Positions 1-7,218 of a stretch of 32,567 bases of DNA are shown here, one piece after another. The stretch spans positions 1-32,567 of the forward strand of contig UQLW01000033.1 of assembly GCA_900542005.1 (NCBI GenBank), in the 5' to 3' direction. The translations under genes were made by a program, and so were the position numbers. The notes under the pieces were generated by a model. It ran no database searches. It was not told the DNA's origin and saw nothing but the letters and a program-made list of their open reading frames with translations. Position 1 is the stretch's first letter. Every line of letters begins with the position of its first letter. This DNA comes from an uncultured Eubacteriales bacterium. GTDB lineage: Bacteria > Bacillota > Clostridia > Christensenellales > UMGS416.

Positions 1-16
1 CGCTGCTTTTGCAGCG
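1..16. other. Short hairpin at window edge
   Basis: A six-base stem (CGCTGC/GCAGCG) with a TTTT loop lies just past the 3' end of the minus-strand methyltransferase gene. It could be the start of that gene's terminator, but the window ends before any T-run could be seen. Confidence 0.25.
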
Positions 17-31
17 GGCGGCCCCTTCGTA

Positions 32-1159
32 TTATTCATGGGGACGGCGGGGAGTGAAGTATTGATAATACCGGCAGCGGAGCGGCCCGTTATAGATGGG
101 GCGGCGTTTATTGGCCTGCTTGCCGAAATAGCTTTCAAAGTGATCGTCCGCTGTGATAACATGGCAGCTGAAATGATCCAGCTCCCGGTATCGCTGGCCT
201 AAGGCGGCATACAGCGCCCTCGCTGTCTTTTGATCGTTCAGCCGCTGGCCATAGGGCGGATTGGTGACGATGACGCCGTAGCTTTCGGCGCTGTGCAGGT
301 CGCGTATATCGGCCTGCGTCCAGCGGATAGCATTGGCTACCCCAGCCTGCCGGGCATGATACTGCGCCATGGAGAGCGCGTTGGGGTCCACATCGCTGCC
401 CAGCAGCGAAAGCGGCTTATCCCGCTGCGCCAGATCCCGGGCCTCCTCCCTCGCCCGCTGCCAGGCCTGGGGCGGCAGGAAGGCAAACTGCTCCCCGGCA
501 AAGCGGCGGTTCAGGCCCGGGGCGATATTCCGCGCCAGAAGCGCCGCCTCGATGAGCAGCGTTCCGGTCCCGCAGAAGGGATCCATCAGCAGGCGGTCGG
601 GCTTCCAATGCGAGAGCAGCACCAGCGCGGCGGCTAGGGTTTCGCGGATGGCAGCCGCACCGTTGAGCCGGCGGTAGCCCCGCATATGCAGCGGCTGCCC
701 GGAGATGTTGACGCTCAGCGTGGCGCAGTTCTTCCAGATATGGACTTCAACGGGCATGACCAGCCCCTTCTCCGGGCACCATTTCATCGTGTGCGCATCC
801 ATCAGCCGGCGGGATACCGCCTTTTTGACAATGCGCTGGCAGTCAGGCACGCTCATGAGGGTGGAGTTGATGCAACGGGCGGTTACGGGAAAGCTTGCGT
901 CCGATGGAAGCCATGTTTCCCAGGGGATCTGGCGGACCCGGTCAAACAGGGTGTCAAAGTCAGGCGCGTCAAAGCGGCCGGCCACCAGGGCGACATGCCC
1001 GGCAGTGCGCAGCCAGAGATTGGCCCGGCACGCATCCTCCGGTGTGCCCTCGAAAAGAACACGGGAGGTTTGCACCTCGGGAACCTCAAGATTCAGGCGC
1101 CGCAGCTCCTGGGCCAGCACACCCTCCAGCCCATAGCCGGTTGTGGCAATCCATTGCAT
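32..1159 (-). CDS. THUMP-domain class I SAM-dependent RNA methyltransferase (RlmL/YpsC type)
   Basis: This 375-residue protein matches the layout of the YpsC/RlmL-N family, which methylates the N2 of a guanine in 23S rRNA. An N-terminal ferredoxin-like/THUMP region (about residues 1-160) for RNA binding is followed by a Rossmann methyltransferase domain. The SAM-binding motif MDPFCGTGTLLIEAA and the catalytic motif NPPYG of N2-guanine methyltransferases are both intact. An ATG start is preceded by AAGGAG at good spacing. The length is that of the single-domain Firmicute proteins rather than the fused E. coli RlmKL. It is divergent from the lipoprotein gene and has its own promoter. The substrate position is inferred from the family only. 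Confidence 0.9.
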   Translation of the reverse strand: MQWIATTGYGLEGVLAQELRRLNLEVPEVQTSRVLFEGTPEDACRANLWLRTAGHVALVAGRFDAPDFDTLFDRVRQIPWETWLPSDASFPVTARCINSTLMSVPDCQRIVKKAVSRRLMDAHTMKWCPEKGLVMPVEVHIWKNCATLSVNISGQPLHMRGYRRLNGAAAIRETLAAALVLLSHWKPDRLLMDPFCGTGTLLIEAALLARNIAPGLNRRFAGEQFAFLPPQAWQRAREEARDLAQRDKPLSLLGSDVDPNALSMAQYHARQAGVANAIRWTQADIRDLHSAESYGVIVTNPPYGQRLNDQKTARALYAALGQRYRELDHFSCHVITADDHFESYFGKQANKRRPIYNGPLRCRYYQYFTPRRPHE

Positions 1160-1203
1160 AGTCTACTCCTTACTGCAGGGGCCTTATCACCATCTGCCCT
1201 GCT

Positions 1204-1232
1204 ATTATACTGGGTTTGCACCGGCTTGTCCA
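1204..1232 (-). promoter_or_regulatory. Sigma-A type promoter of the RNA methyltransferase gene
   Basis: On the minus strand TGGACA (1232-1227), a 17-base spacer and a perfect TATAAT (1209-1204) lie about 45 bases upstream of the methyltransferase start. One mismatch to the -35 consensus. Confidence 0.65.
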
Positions 1233-1303
1233 CGGTCCACCGCCCTTTATGTGGAGCCAATATCGCGGCGGAGGAAGGCGTGGGGGGAAGATTTCCCCTG
1301 CAT

Positions 1304-1332
1304 TTGACGGGCGGCGGGTAAACCGCTATAAT
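1304..1332 (+). promoter_or_regulatory. Sigma-A type promoter of the lipoprotein gene
   Basis: TTGACG (1304-1309), a 17-base spacer and TATAAT (1327-1332) lie 34 bases upstream of the chosen ATG. This places the alternative TTG start at 1334 too close to the -10 to be transcribed, which supports the start at 1367. Confidence 0.75.
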
Positions 1333-1366
1333 CTTGTATGAAAAGACCTTAGGGGAGGGAAACCCA

Positions 1367-2758
1367 ATGAGATATGGGCGCGCGGGCCTTTGGCTGCTGG
1401 CAGCGCTTGTGCTGATGACAGGCTGCGCCGGCGGCCACCCTTCGGATGAAAAGCAATGGGTCGAGCTGACCTATGTGACCAACCTGGAGGACGCGGAACA
1501 GCTGCTGACGCTGCAGGAGCCGCTGCTGGAGCAAAAGGGGATCCGGCTGACCCGGCTGGAATTGGCGGGCGGCGATCCCACAGCGGCGCTGGCTGCGCTG
1601 ATGGAATCGGGGCAGACGCCGGATTTGATGCTGATGGAGGGCGTGGACGTTCTCCAGGCGTCCCAGTGGGCCCAGGAAGGGACGATACGGACCATCCCTT
1701 CGGGGAAGCTAAAGACCCGTTCGACCCTGTGGGAGCACAGCGGCGATTGGGCCCGGGCGCTGACCCGGGAGGGCGCGTGGATTGCGCTGCCGGTGGAGGC
1801 CTGGAACCCGGAAGCCGGCGGCTCCGATATGATGATCTATTGCCGGACGGATTGGGCAAAAAATCTGGGCGTGGAGGATCTTAGCCACCTGTCCTGGGCG
1901 GATTTCCTGAAGCTGGCCAGGGGATACGCCCATGGCGATCCGGATTACAATGGGATTGCGGATACATGGGGGCTCACCTATGCGGGGCCGGATCTGGGCG
2001 GCCTGGTGGAGCTGTGGTATGGCAGCTTCGGGGTAACGGACTGGAGCTGGCAGGGAGAAAGCCTGGCGCCGGGATGGAGCGGCGATGAGGCCAGGGAAGC
2101 GACCCAGTGGCTGGTGCAGCTTCGGCGCGAGGGCATCCTGGATCCGGAGGGGGCCAGCCATACCGGGGAGGAAGCGCTGGAGCTTTTCTGCCGGGGGTAT
2201 GCGGGCATGATCCTGTGGGATGATCCGGCGGCCTTGGAATCGTGCTGGCGGGATGTCCAGGCTACGCGGGAAAAGGCGATGCTCATCAATGATACGGTGA
2301 CGGTGCTGGCCCTGCCGGAAAATCCCTATGGCATAACGGCTATGGGCGGAGACGGACAGGATGGGCCGCTGGCCATGCTGGGGCCGGCTGTGAGCGATGA
2401 GACCCTGGAAAAGCTGCTTTCCATCATGGAGGAGGTGGGGAAGCTGGCCTGGCAGCTGCCGGAGAGCCTGCCGGAGGACGCCTCCTTTACGCAGCGGTGC
2501 GCCTACCGCAAGCGGCTTTATTACCGGCCCTATCAGCATAATGCGCCGGACTTTACCCTGGCCATGGATGACGGGGACCTGGCGCAGGTGAACCAACAGC
2601 AGCGGGAACAGGCCCGGCAGGCGTTGGCGGGGCTGATCGCCGCTCCCGGGAGCTTTGAAACGCTGTGGAGCCAGTGGGCAGATGAAAATGAGGCGCTGTG
2701 CGGCGCCTATACCGAGCGGGTGAACGCATGGGCCGGCCAGCAGGGGATCAGACCCTGA
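1367..2758 (+). CDS. Extracellular solute-binding lipoprotein (family 1 type)
   Basis: This 463-residue protein starts with a lipoprotein signal: a basic N-terminus, a hydrophobic core and the lipobox LMTGC, so it should be anchored to the outer face of the membrane. The rest resembles carbohydrate-type solute-binding proteins, with a segment DPDYNGIADTWGL like the aspartate-rich loop common in the Clostridia/Paenibacillus members of the family. The ATG at 1367 follows AGGGGAGG at 8 bases; a longer TTG start at 1334 would add 11 residues and sits on the promoter. No permease or ATPase genes lie next to it, so it is an orphan whose ligand cannot be told from the sequence. It is closed by a long palindromic terminator. 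Confidence 0.8.
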   Translation: MRYGRAGLWLLAALVLMTGCAGGHPSDEKQWVELTYVTNLEDAEQLLTLQEPLLEQKGIRLTRLELAGGDPTAALAALMESGQTPDLMLMEGVDVLQASQWAQEGTIRTIPSGKLKTRSTLWEHSGDWARALTREGAWIALPVEAWNPEAGGSDMMIYCRTDWAKNLGVEDLSHLSWADFLKLARGYAHGDPDYNGIADTWGLTYAGPDLGGLVELWYGSFGVTDWSWQGESLAPGWSGDEAREATQWLVQLRREGILDPEGASHTGEEALELFCRGYAGMILWDDPAALESCWRDVQATREKAMLINDTVTVLALPENPYGITAMGGDGQDGPLAMLGPAVSDETLEKLLSIMEEVGKLAWQLPESLPEDASFTQRCAYRKRLYYRPYQHNAPDFTLAMDDGDLAQVNQQQREQARQALAGLIAAPGSFETLWSQWADENEALCGAYTERVNAWAGQQGIRP

Positions 2759-2767
2759 TCCAGACGG

Positions 2768-2815
2768 CAAAAGGATAAAGGGATGAAGCATATGCTTCAT
2801 CCCTTTATCCTTTTG
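2768..2815. terminator. Bidirectional terminator, 48-base perfect palindrome
   Basis: A perfect inverted repeat with 24-base arms centred between 2791 and 2792 begins CAAAAGGATAAAGGG and reads the same on both strands. Each strand ends its stem in CCTTTTG, giving a short U-run either way. It lies between two convergent genes and overlaps the last codons and stop (2805-2807) of the minus-strand gene. Confidence 0.8.
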
Positions 2816-3944
2816 CAATCAATTCCTCCAGGGCGGCCATCCCGTTTTCCAGCTGGGTACAGCGGTCCTTCAGGGCGGCAATTGCCTTTTCCTGGGAGGC
2901 GGAGGCTTTGGCCTGGGCGCTTACAGCAAAGAGCTGTTGCTGGATTTCACGGAAAGACTGCTGCAGCTGGCTGAGCAGCAGCGCCTGATTATGCAGCGTT
3001 TGGGTAAGGGCGTTGCCCGGGGGCTGCGGCGCAGCCGTGGGGGCGGCGGTTGGGGCGGGCAGGGGGCTGGAGGCCGGGGCGCCGGTGAAGGGCGGCAAAA
3101 GCTGGCGCGAATGAACGGATATCTCCATCAGGGGAAGGCCGTCCGGAGCGGCCAAGATCTCCTCCGGCTCCCACCCCGAGGCGGTGAGCCGGCGCCCGGC
3201 CCACTGGCCCTGGAGCCGAAAGGCGCAGCGGATCTGCCCCTGGCTTTCATACAGGCAGGGGGAATCGCAGGCCGCCTCCTCTTCCAGCGGATCATGATCG
3301 GCAAATAGGCGGCCGCGGCTGATAAATATGGTGTGCAGCGCGCCCGATTCATCGGGAAGGGCCTGCGGCGATTCCATGGGGCCAGGCGCGGAGAAAAGCT
3401 CCACCGCAGGGCCGGCATCCAGCGGAATGCGGAAAAAACGTCCGCGCTCCCCCTCGGTATAGGAGGCATATAACACAGGCCCCTGGGGGGATGGCAGCAG
3501 CGAGACAAGGGCGCTCAGCCTCCCGGCATGGGGCAGCTCCAGCCGCCGCCCCTGCCAGGCACCGTGGCCTCCGCGGCGGTAGCGTACAGCCACAGGCTCC
3601 GGCGCCGCGCCGGTTAATAGATATACGATGTTCAACTCTGGGGCGGCGGCGATAAGCAGATCCTCCAGCCGCACGTCCTCGCGATCCAGACGGGCCAGGG
3701 ACTGACGGCTCCACCGCCGTCCGTCGCTGGTGCGGCAGTAGATCAGATGGCGGGATGCAGTATGCATGATAAGATGAAAGTCGCCCTGCCCATCGACGCA
3801 CCCATCCCATTCCATTACGCAGGACGGCTCAGGCTGCGCCAGCTCGCCGGAGCCGGCGCCCTGCCATACAAGCCGGCCATCCTGGTTTCTTGACAGCGTA
3901 AATTCGCCGGCGGGCAGCAGCACCCTGGCCGGAGTGTTTTTCAT
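2805..3944 (-). CDS. Uncharacterised protein, beta-rich N-terminus with C-terminal coiled coil
   Basis: I do not recognise this 379-residue protein. Residues 1 to about 285 are rich in short strand-like segments with recurring motifs such as HLIYCRTSDGRRW and VLYASYTEGERGRFF, suggestive of a beta-propeller or sialidase-like fold; this is inference from pattern only. A Pro/Ala/Thr linker follows (about residues 285-311), then a Gln-rich amphipathic helix with coiled-coil character (312-379) that likely mediates oligomerisation. There is no signal peptide or membrane segment. The ATG at 3944 is chosen over the in-frame ATG at 3965 because GAAGGAGGAG lies between the two. It is divergent from the cysteine-rich gene. 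Its final codons form part of a terminator palindrome. Confidence 0.7.
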   Translation of the reverse strand: MKNTPARVLLPAGEFTLSRNQDGRLVWQGAGSGELAQPEPSCVMEWDGCVDGQGDFHLIMHTASRHLIYCRTSDGRRWSRQSLARLDREDVRLEDLLIAAAPELNIVYLLTGAAPEPVAVRYRRGGHGAWQGRRLELPHAGRLSALVSLLPSPQGPVLYASYTEGERGRFFRIPLDAGPAVELFSAPGPMESPQALPDESGALHTIFISRGRLFADHDPLEEEAACDSPCLYESQGQIRCAFRLQGQWAGRRLTASGWEPEEILAAPDGLPLMEISVHSRQLLPPFTGAPASSPLPAPTAAPTAAPQPPGNALTQTLHNQALLLSQLQQSFREIQQQLFAVSAQAKASASQEKAIAALKDRCTQLENGMAALEELIAKG

Positions 3945-3961
3945 GGGTTCTCCTCCTTCAC

Positions 3962-3986
3962 ACATCAGCGGTCTGCTTCATACTAT
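3962..3986 (+). promoter_or_regulatory. Possible sigma-K type promoter
   Basis: CATACTAT (3979-3986) fits the sigma-K -10 pattern CATANNNT, with the minimal -35 AC 15 bases upstream (3962-3963). It lies 50 bases before the start of the cysteine-rich gene. The motif is short, so chance occurrence is possible. Confidence 0.4.
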
Positions 3987-4035
3987 GCTAGTAGACTTCC
4001 GGATATCCGGTCCGGAGTTAAAGGAGGTAAAAAAC

Positions 4036-4836
4036 ATGTCCTTTTATTCGACCAAGAACGCTATGAGTAGTTGCTGCCCCGGCCGCGTCTGCGGCGAGGG
4101 AACCCAGGGTGTGACCGAGCGCGTCTGCGTCCAGGTGAAGAAGGTCTACGACGCCTGCATGCAGCAGGAGCAGGTGGATAACGTACGGGTGACGCTCTGC
4201 GATATCCAGCCTTGCTTTGAGCGGCCGACCGCCCCGCTGGAATTCGTCAGCTGCCGCAGCAAGGGCATCAAGGGTACGGTACGCGATCTGTGCATCCAGC
4301 GCCTGCCTGACCGGGAGCGCTTCGCCCGTGTCCGCGCCATCGTCGATATTCCGATCGATGTGGTGTTCACCGACGCCACCGGCCGCGAGTTCACCGGCAA
4401 CGCCTGTGTATCCGTCCGTAAGGATGTGGTGCTCTACGTCCCCTGCGACTCCATTGTTCCCTATGAGATCGATAACCTGGTCAGCGCGATCTGCGTAACC
4501 GGCGAGCATGTATGCGATTTCACCTTTGACATCACCATCTGCATCACCGTTATCCTGAAGGTGGTGGCCGAGGTGGATCTGCTGGTTCCCGCCTATGGCT
4601 TCTGCAGCGTACCGCCCTGCGAGGAATTCGCGGACAACGTATGCGATGAGTTCTTCGGCCTGCCGATCTTCCCGCCGCAGATTGAAGACTGCGCGGCCGA
4701 TTGCCTGGACCAGGGCACCTGCTCCAACAACTGCCCCAGCACCGGCAACACGAACTGCGGCTGCAACACGAGCTGCGGCTGCAACACGGGCTGCAATACC
4801 GGCTGCGGTTGTGGCCCCATCATCCAGCCCCGTTAA
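4036..4836 (+). CDS. Cysteine-rich protein, probable spore surface component
   Basis: This 266-residue protein contains 28 cysteines by my count, spread through the whole chain. The first 220 residues are a beta-rich, Val/Ile-rich body with regularly spaced single cysteines, for example VCVQVKKVYDACMQQ; the tail (about 225-266) is low complexity with repeats CGCNTSCGCNTGCNTG. There is no signal peptide or membrane segment. Such cytosolic Cys-rich proteins in clostridia are usually disulfide-crosslinked spore coat or exosporium proteins; CsxA of C. sporogenes is a possible analogue, not shown to be a homologue here. The ATG at 4036 follows AAAGGAGG ideally. A sigma-K-like promoter upstream and a strong terminator downstream make it monocistronic. 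Function is inferred. Confidence 0.7.
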   Translation: MSFYSTKNAMSSCCPGRVCGEGTQGVTERVCVQVKKVYDACMQQEQVDNVRVTLCDIQPCFERPTAPLEFVSCRSKGIKGTVRDLCIQRLPDRERFARVRAIVDIPIDVVFTDATGREFTGNACVSVRKDVVLYVPCDSIVPYEIDNLVSAICVTGEHVCDFTFDITICITVILKVVAEVDLLVPAYGFCSVPPCEEFADNVCDEFFGLPIFPPQIEDCAADCLDQGTCSNNCPSTGNTNCGCNTSCGCNTGCNTGCGCGPIIQPR

Positions 4837-4850
4837 GCGGTTCACCCAGC

Positions 4851-4887
4851 TCAAAGCCCCCGAAGGACGGCCCTTCGGGGGCTTTGA
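4851..4887 (+). terminator. Rho-independent terminator after the cysteine-rich gene
   Basis: A 16-base perfect stem (TCAAAGCCCCCGAAGG / CCTTCGGGGGCTTTGA) with loop ACGGC lies 14 bases after the stop codon. The tract that follows is only moderately T-rich. As a symmetric stem it may also stop minus-strand transcription from the CAP-domain gene. Confidence 0.8.
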
Positions 4888-4962
4888 TTATCCCTATATA
4901 GTAATATGCTGGCGCATTCCGCCGGTATGCCTGGACGGCCCTAGGCGGATTCCCCCAGCCGG

Positions 4963-5688
4963 TTAACCCATTCGGGCGAACCACTGGGTGATATAATAAC
5001 CGCCTTTGGCAGCGTTATAGACGACGCCAATGCCGCAATGGGTATAGCTGGATTTGAGAATGTTGGCCCGATGGCCCTCGGAGGCCATAAGCGCGGCCTG
5101 CGCCTTTTCCAGGGAGCCATACAGCGCGATATTCTCCCCGGCGCCCAGGGTTGATAGGCCGGCGGCCTTCAGGCGGGCGGAAAATCCACCGTAGGTTGGA
5201 GAGGTATGGGAAAAATAGCCGCTCTGCGACATATCCTGACTATGGGCCATGGCGCCTTGCGCCAGGGAATCGCTCCAGGTAAGCGGCTTCAGCCCATTGG
5301 CCGCGCGGTCCTCGTTCACCATGTCCAGCATTTGCCTGCCCAGGGACTGGTTCACAGAAGCGGTGGCCTGGGGCGTGGAGGTAGCCTGGGGCGTGGTCGT
5401 GGCCTGCGGTTTAGCGGTGGCCTGAGGTGTGGCCGTGGCCTGCGGTTTGGCGGTGGCCTGAGGTGTGGCGGTGGCCTGCGGCGTGGCCGTAGCCTGGGCG
5501 GGCGCGGTGGCCTGCGGCCTGTCATAGCGAGAGGGGGCGCAGGAAGCGCTGGTGCAGTAACGGAAGCCATGATAATGGGGATAATAGGATGAGCAGCTGG
5601 ACTGCCAGCGGGAGGCTGCCAGCGCGCTGGTGGCCGTGCTGATAGCCAGAACGGCGCCCGCTACCGTGATAAAAAGTTTTTTCTTCAT
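4963..5688 (-). CDS. Secreted CAP-domain (SCP/YkwD-like) protein
   Basis: A Sec signal peptide (MKKK, then a hydrophobic core ending SALA-A at about residue 24) precedes a short Tyr/Ser/His-rich segment, a repetitive TPQATA stalk of nine six-residue units and a C-terminal CAP domain of about 120 residues. The CAP domain has the typical features: MLDMVNEDRAANGLKPL, the histidine in MAHSQDMSQSGYFSHTSP, GENIALY and a HRANIL motif. Bacterial YkwD-type CAP proteins are extracellular; their activity is mostly unknown. The ATG at 5688 is preceded by GGAGGC and directly begins the signal peptide, so longer in-frame starts up to 5889 are rejected. The repeats probably act as a flexible, possibly glycosylated, spacer from the wall. 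Confidence 0.88.
   Translation of the reverse strand: MKKKLFITVAGAVLAISTATSALAASRWQSSCSSYYPHYHGFRYCTSASCAPSRYDRPQATAPAQATATPQATATPQATAKPQATATPQATAKPQATTTPQATSTPQATASVNQSLGRQMLDMVNEDRAANGLKPLTWSDSLAQGAMAHSQDMSQSGYFSHTSPTYGGFSARLKAAGLSTLGAGENIALYGSLEKAQAALMASEGHRANILKSSYTHCGIGVVYNAAKGGYYITQWFARMG
5359..5520 (-). repeat. Nine tandem 18-base units encoding a PQATAT-type stalk
   Basis: Nine consecutive 18-base units, imperfect at the DNA level, encode hexapeptides such as RPQATA, TPQATA and KPQATA inside the CAP-domain gene. The copy number is likely variable among strains because tandem repeats of this size slip easily. Confidence 0.85.
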
Positions 5689-5882
5689 GAAAATGCCTCC
5701 TTTGTTCGGAAAAAGTATTGCATTCAATGGGTAGTTTGTGCATAATGGTGATTGCATTGAAACACAATGTGAATGCCCGGCCGGCCATAACAGAATCATA
5801 GTAGTTTTGTAACACTTTTGCAATAAATATGGCATGATCTTTCCATGGGAATCCATGGCAACAAATCGACGAGGTGAAAGAG

Positions 5883-6278
5883 ATGGCACTTGTAAAATGC
5901 CCCCGCTGCGAGCTCAATTATATGCAGGAAGGGGAAAAGTACTGTAAAGTATGCACCAGGGAAATGCGCGGTCTGGACGATTCCCATGATCATTTGGAGA
6001 TGTGTGTAGTCTGCGGCGAGCGCCCGGCTAAGGCCGGCAGCGAGCTTTGCGCGGAATGCCTGCGGGAGCATAAAATCCTTGCGGCCGAAGGGGAAGACGA
6101 GGCCTATGAGGACGAGGTGGCGGATCCTGCCGAGGAAATGCTCAGCGAGGTAGACGACCTGGAGGATCTGGAGATTGACCTGGACAACAACGACGCGCCG
6201 GCCAGCGAGCTGAGCGAGATTGAGCGCGAGTTTGGCGACGAGGATGAAGACGAAGAAGAGGAAGAGGAGCAGCCCTGA
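5883..6278 (+). CDS. Small double zinc-ribbon protein with acidic tail
   Basis: This 131-residue protein has two C-x2-C pairs in a first zinc ribbon (KCPRC and YCKVC) and a second set (MCVVC and LCAEC) within the first 60 residues. The rest is a strongly acidic, probably disordered tail ending in a run of glutamates. I do not recognise a named family. The arrangement suggests a protein-protein or RNA-polymerase-type adaptor rather than an enzyme, but that is inference. ATG at 5883 follows GAGGTG at six bases; the GTG at 5874 lies inside that ribosome binding site. The metallophosphoesterase starts 25 bases later, so the two are probably co-transcribed. Confidence 0.75.
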   Translation: MALVKCPRCELNYMQEGEKYCKVCTREMRGLDDSHDHLEMCVVCGERPAKAGSELCAECLREHKILAAEGEDEAYEDEVADPAEEMLSEVDDLEDLEIDLDNNDAPASELSEIEREFGDEDEDEEEEEEQP

Positions 6279-6302
6279 TCTTCCTATCAAGAAAGGATCG
6301 AA

Positions 6303-7001
6303 ATGAGAATTTTTGCCGTATCGGATCTGCATCTTTCCGGAAATTGCCCCAAGCCGATGGATATTTTCGGCCAGGATTGGGAGCGGCACTGGGAAAAAAT
6401 ACAGGCCGATTGGCGAAGCCGTGTGGGGGAGGAGGATCTTGTCCTGATCGGCGGCGATATTTCCTGGGCGATGACGATCGCGCAGGCACAGGTGGATCTG
6501 GACGAGATCGATGCGCTGCCCGGACAGAAGATCCTGCTTCGCGGCAACCATGATTACTGGTGGAGTTCGTTGACCAAGGTAAGCGAGGCCATGGGCCCCA
6601 GCTGCCGCCCGCTGCAGAACAATGCGCTTCGCTGCGGCCGGTGCCTTGTCGCCGGCTCCAGAGGGTGGACCGTCCCAGGACCCAATACGGATGGCCAGGA
6701 CCGGAAGATCTACAGCCGGGAGCTCCAGCGGCTGAAGCTCTCCCTGGATCAGGCCCAGGCCATGCGCACCAGCGGGGATATGCTGGTGGTGGTTACCCAC
6801 TATCCCCCATTCAACGAGCGGCAGGAGCCCTCGGAGGTAACCGATATGCTGGAGGCCTACCAGGCGGATCAGGTCATCTATGGGCACCTGCACGGCTATT
6901 ACCAGCGCAATGCCTTTAACGGCGTGCTTCGGGGCATCCCCTATGCCCTCACCTCCTGCGATCATCTTAACTTCCGGCTGCTGGAAATCACCCAGCGGTA
7001 G
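6303..7001 (+). CDS. Calcineurin-like metallophosphoesterase (COG1768 type)
   Basis: This 232-residue protein carries the full set of metal-binding motifs of the calcineurin-like phosphoesterase fold: SDLHLS (D8, H10), GGDISWAM, GNHDYWW, VTHYPP and GHLHG. The sequence WAM after GGDIS and YWW after GNHD are typical of the predicted cytoplasmic phosphohydrolases of COG1768. The substrate is unknown. There is no signal peptide. It is followed closely by a terminator, so it ends the two-gene unit with the zinc-ribbon gene. Confidence 0.88.
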   Translation: MRIFAVSDLHLSGNCPKPMDIFGQDWERHWEKIQADWRSRVGEEDLVLIGGDISWAMTIAQAQVDLDEIDALPGQKILLRGNHDYWWSSLTKVSEAMGPSCRPLQNNALRCGRCLVAGSRGWTVPGPNTDGQDRKIYSRELQRLKLSLDQAQAMRTSGDMLVVVTHYPPFNERQEPSEVTDMLEAYQADQVIYGHLHGYYQRNAFNGVLRGIPYALTSCDHLNFRLLEITQR

Positions 7002-7014
7002 GGTTAACCAGGAT

Positions 7015-7037
7015 AAGCGGTATTTACCGCTTTTTTT
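7015..7037 (+). terminator. Rho-independent terminator after the phosphoesterase gene
   Basis: Stem AAGCGGTA/TACCGCTT with a minimal loop is followed by a T7 run (7031-7037). It separates the upstream unit from the mraZ promoter. Confidence 0.85.
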
Positions 7038-7114
7038 GTTTTTGGGCGAACGTATATTTGGATAAAATGCCAAAATAAGTTAAAAATCCATGTTGTAAAT
7101 TTTTCACCAAGCCA

Positions 7115-7142
7115 TTGATTTCAGGCATTTTTCATATATAAT
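7115..7142 (+). promoter_or_regulatory. Sigma-A type promoter of the dcw cluster
   Basis: TTGATT (7115-7120), a 16-base spacer and TATAAT (7137-7142) precede mraZ. Transcription would start near 7149, placing the MraZ-like repeats in the early transcribed region. Confidence 0.75.
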
Positions 7143-7160
7143 AGTAGTCACGAGGGGAAG

Positions 7161-7210
7161 AGTGGGGCCAGGTGATGCAAAGTGGAGCGCATGGCCCGGC
7201 AAAGGGGAGG
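7161..7210 (+). promoter_or_regulatory. Possible MraZ operator repeats
   Basis: Three related G-rich elements, AGTGGGGC (7161), AAGTGGAGC (7180) and AAGGGGAGG (7202), recur about every 20-22 bases between the promoter and mraZ, one face of the helix. MraZ is known to bind short direct repeats with a G-rich core upstream of its own gene. The last copy coincides with the ribosome binding site. Confidence 0.45.
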
Positions 7211-7218
7211 TGAAGAAC

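Noticed and set aside
2768..2815. Palindrome as the end of an insertion sequence or an attachment site
   Set aside because: There is no transposase or integrase, no second copy in the window and no target duplication; a terminator between convergent genes explains it.
4888..4962. GC-rich stretch with TCCGCC/GGCGGA arms as an RNA element or terminator
   Set aside because: The stem is short and interrupted and no T-run follows on either strand.
5359..5520. Tandem repeats as a CRISPR array
   Set aside because: The 18-base units are contiguous without spacers and encode an in-frame protein stalk.
5700..5882. Repeated ATTGCATT and CATTG/CAATG elements between the CAP and zinc-ribbon genes
   Set aside because: They are short and AT-rich; no clear promoter or operator pattern could be supported on either strand.
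5796..7073. 425-codon open frame on the minus strand
   Set aside because: It covers the opposite strand of both the zinc-ribbon and phosphoesterase genes, whose motifs are unambiguous.
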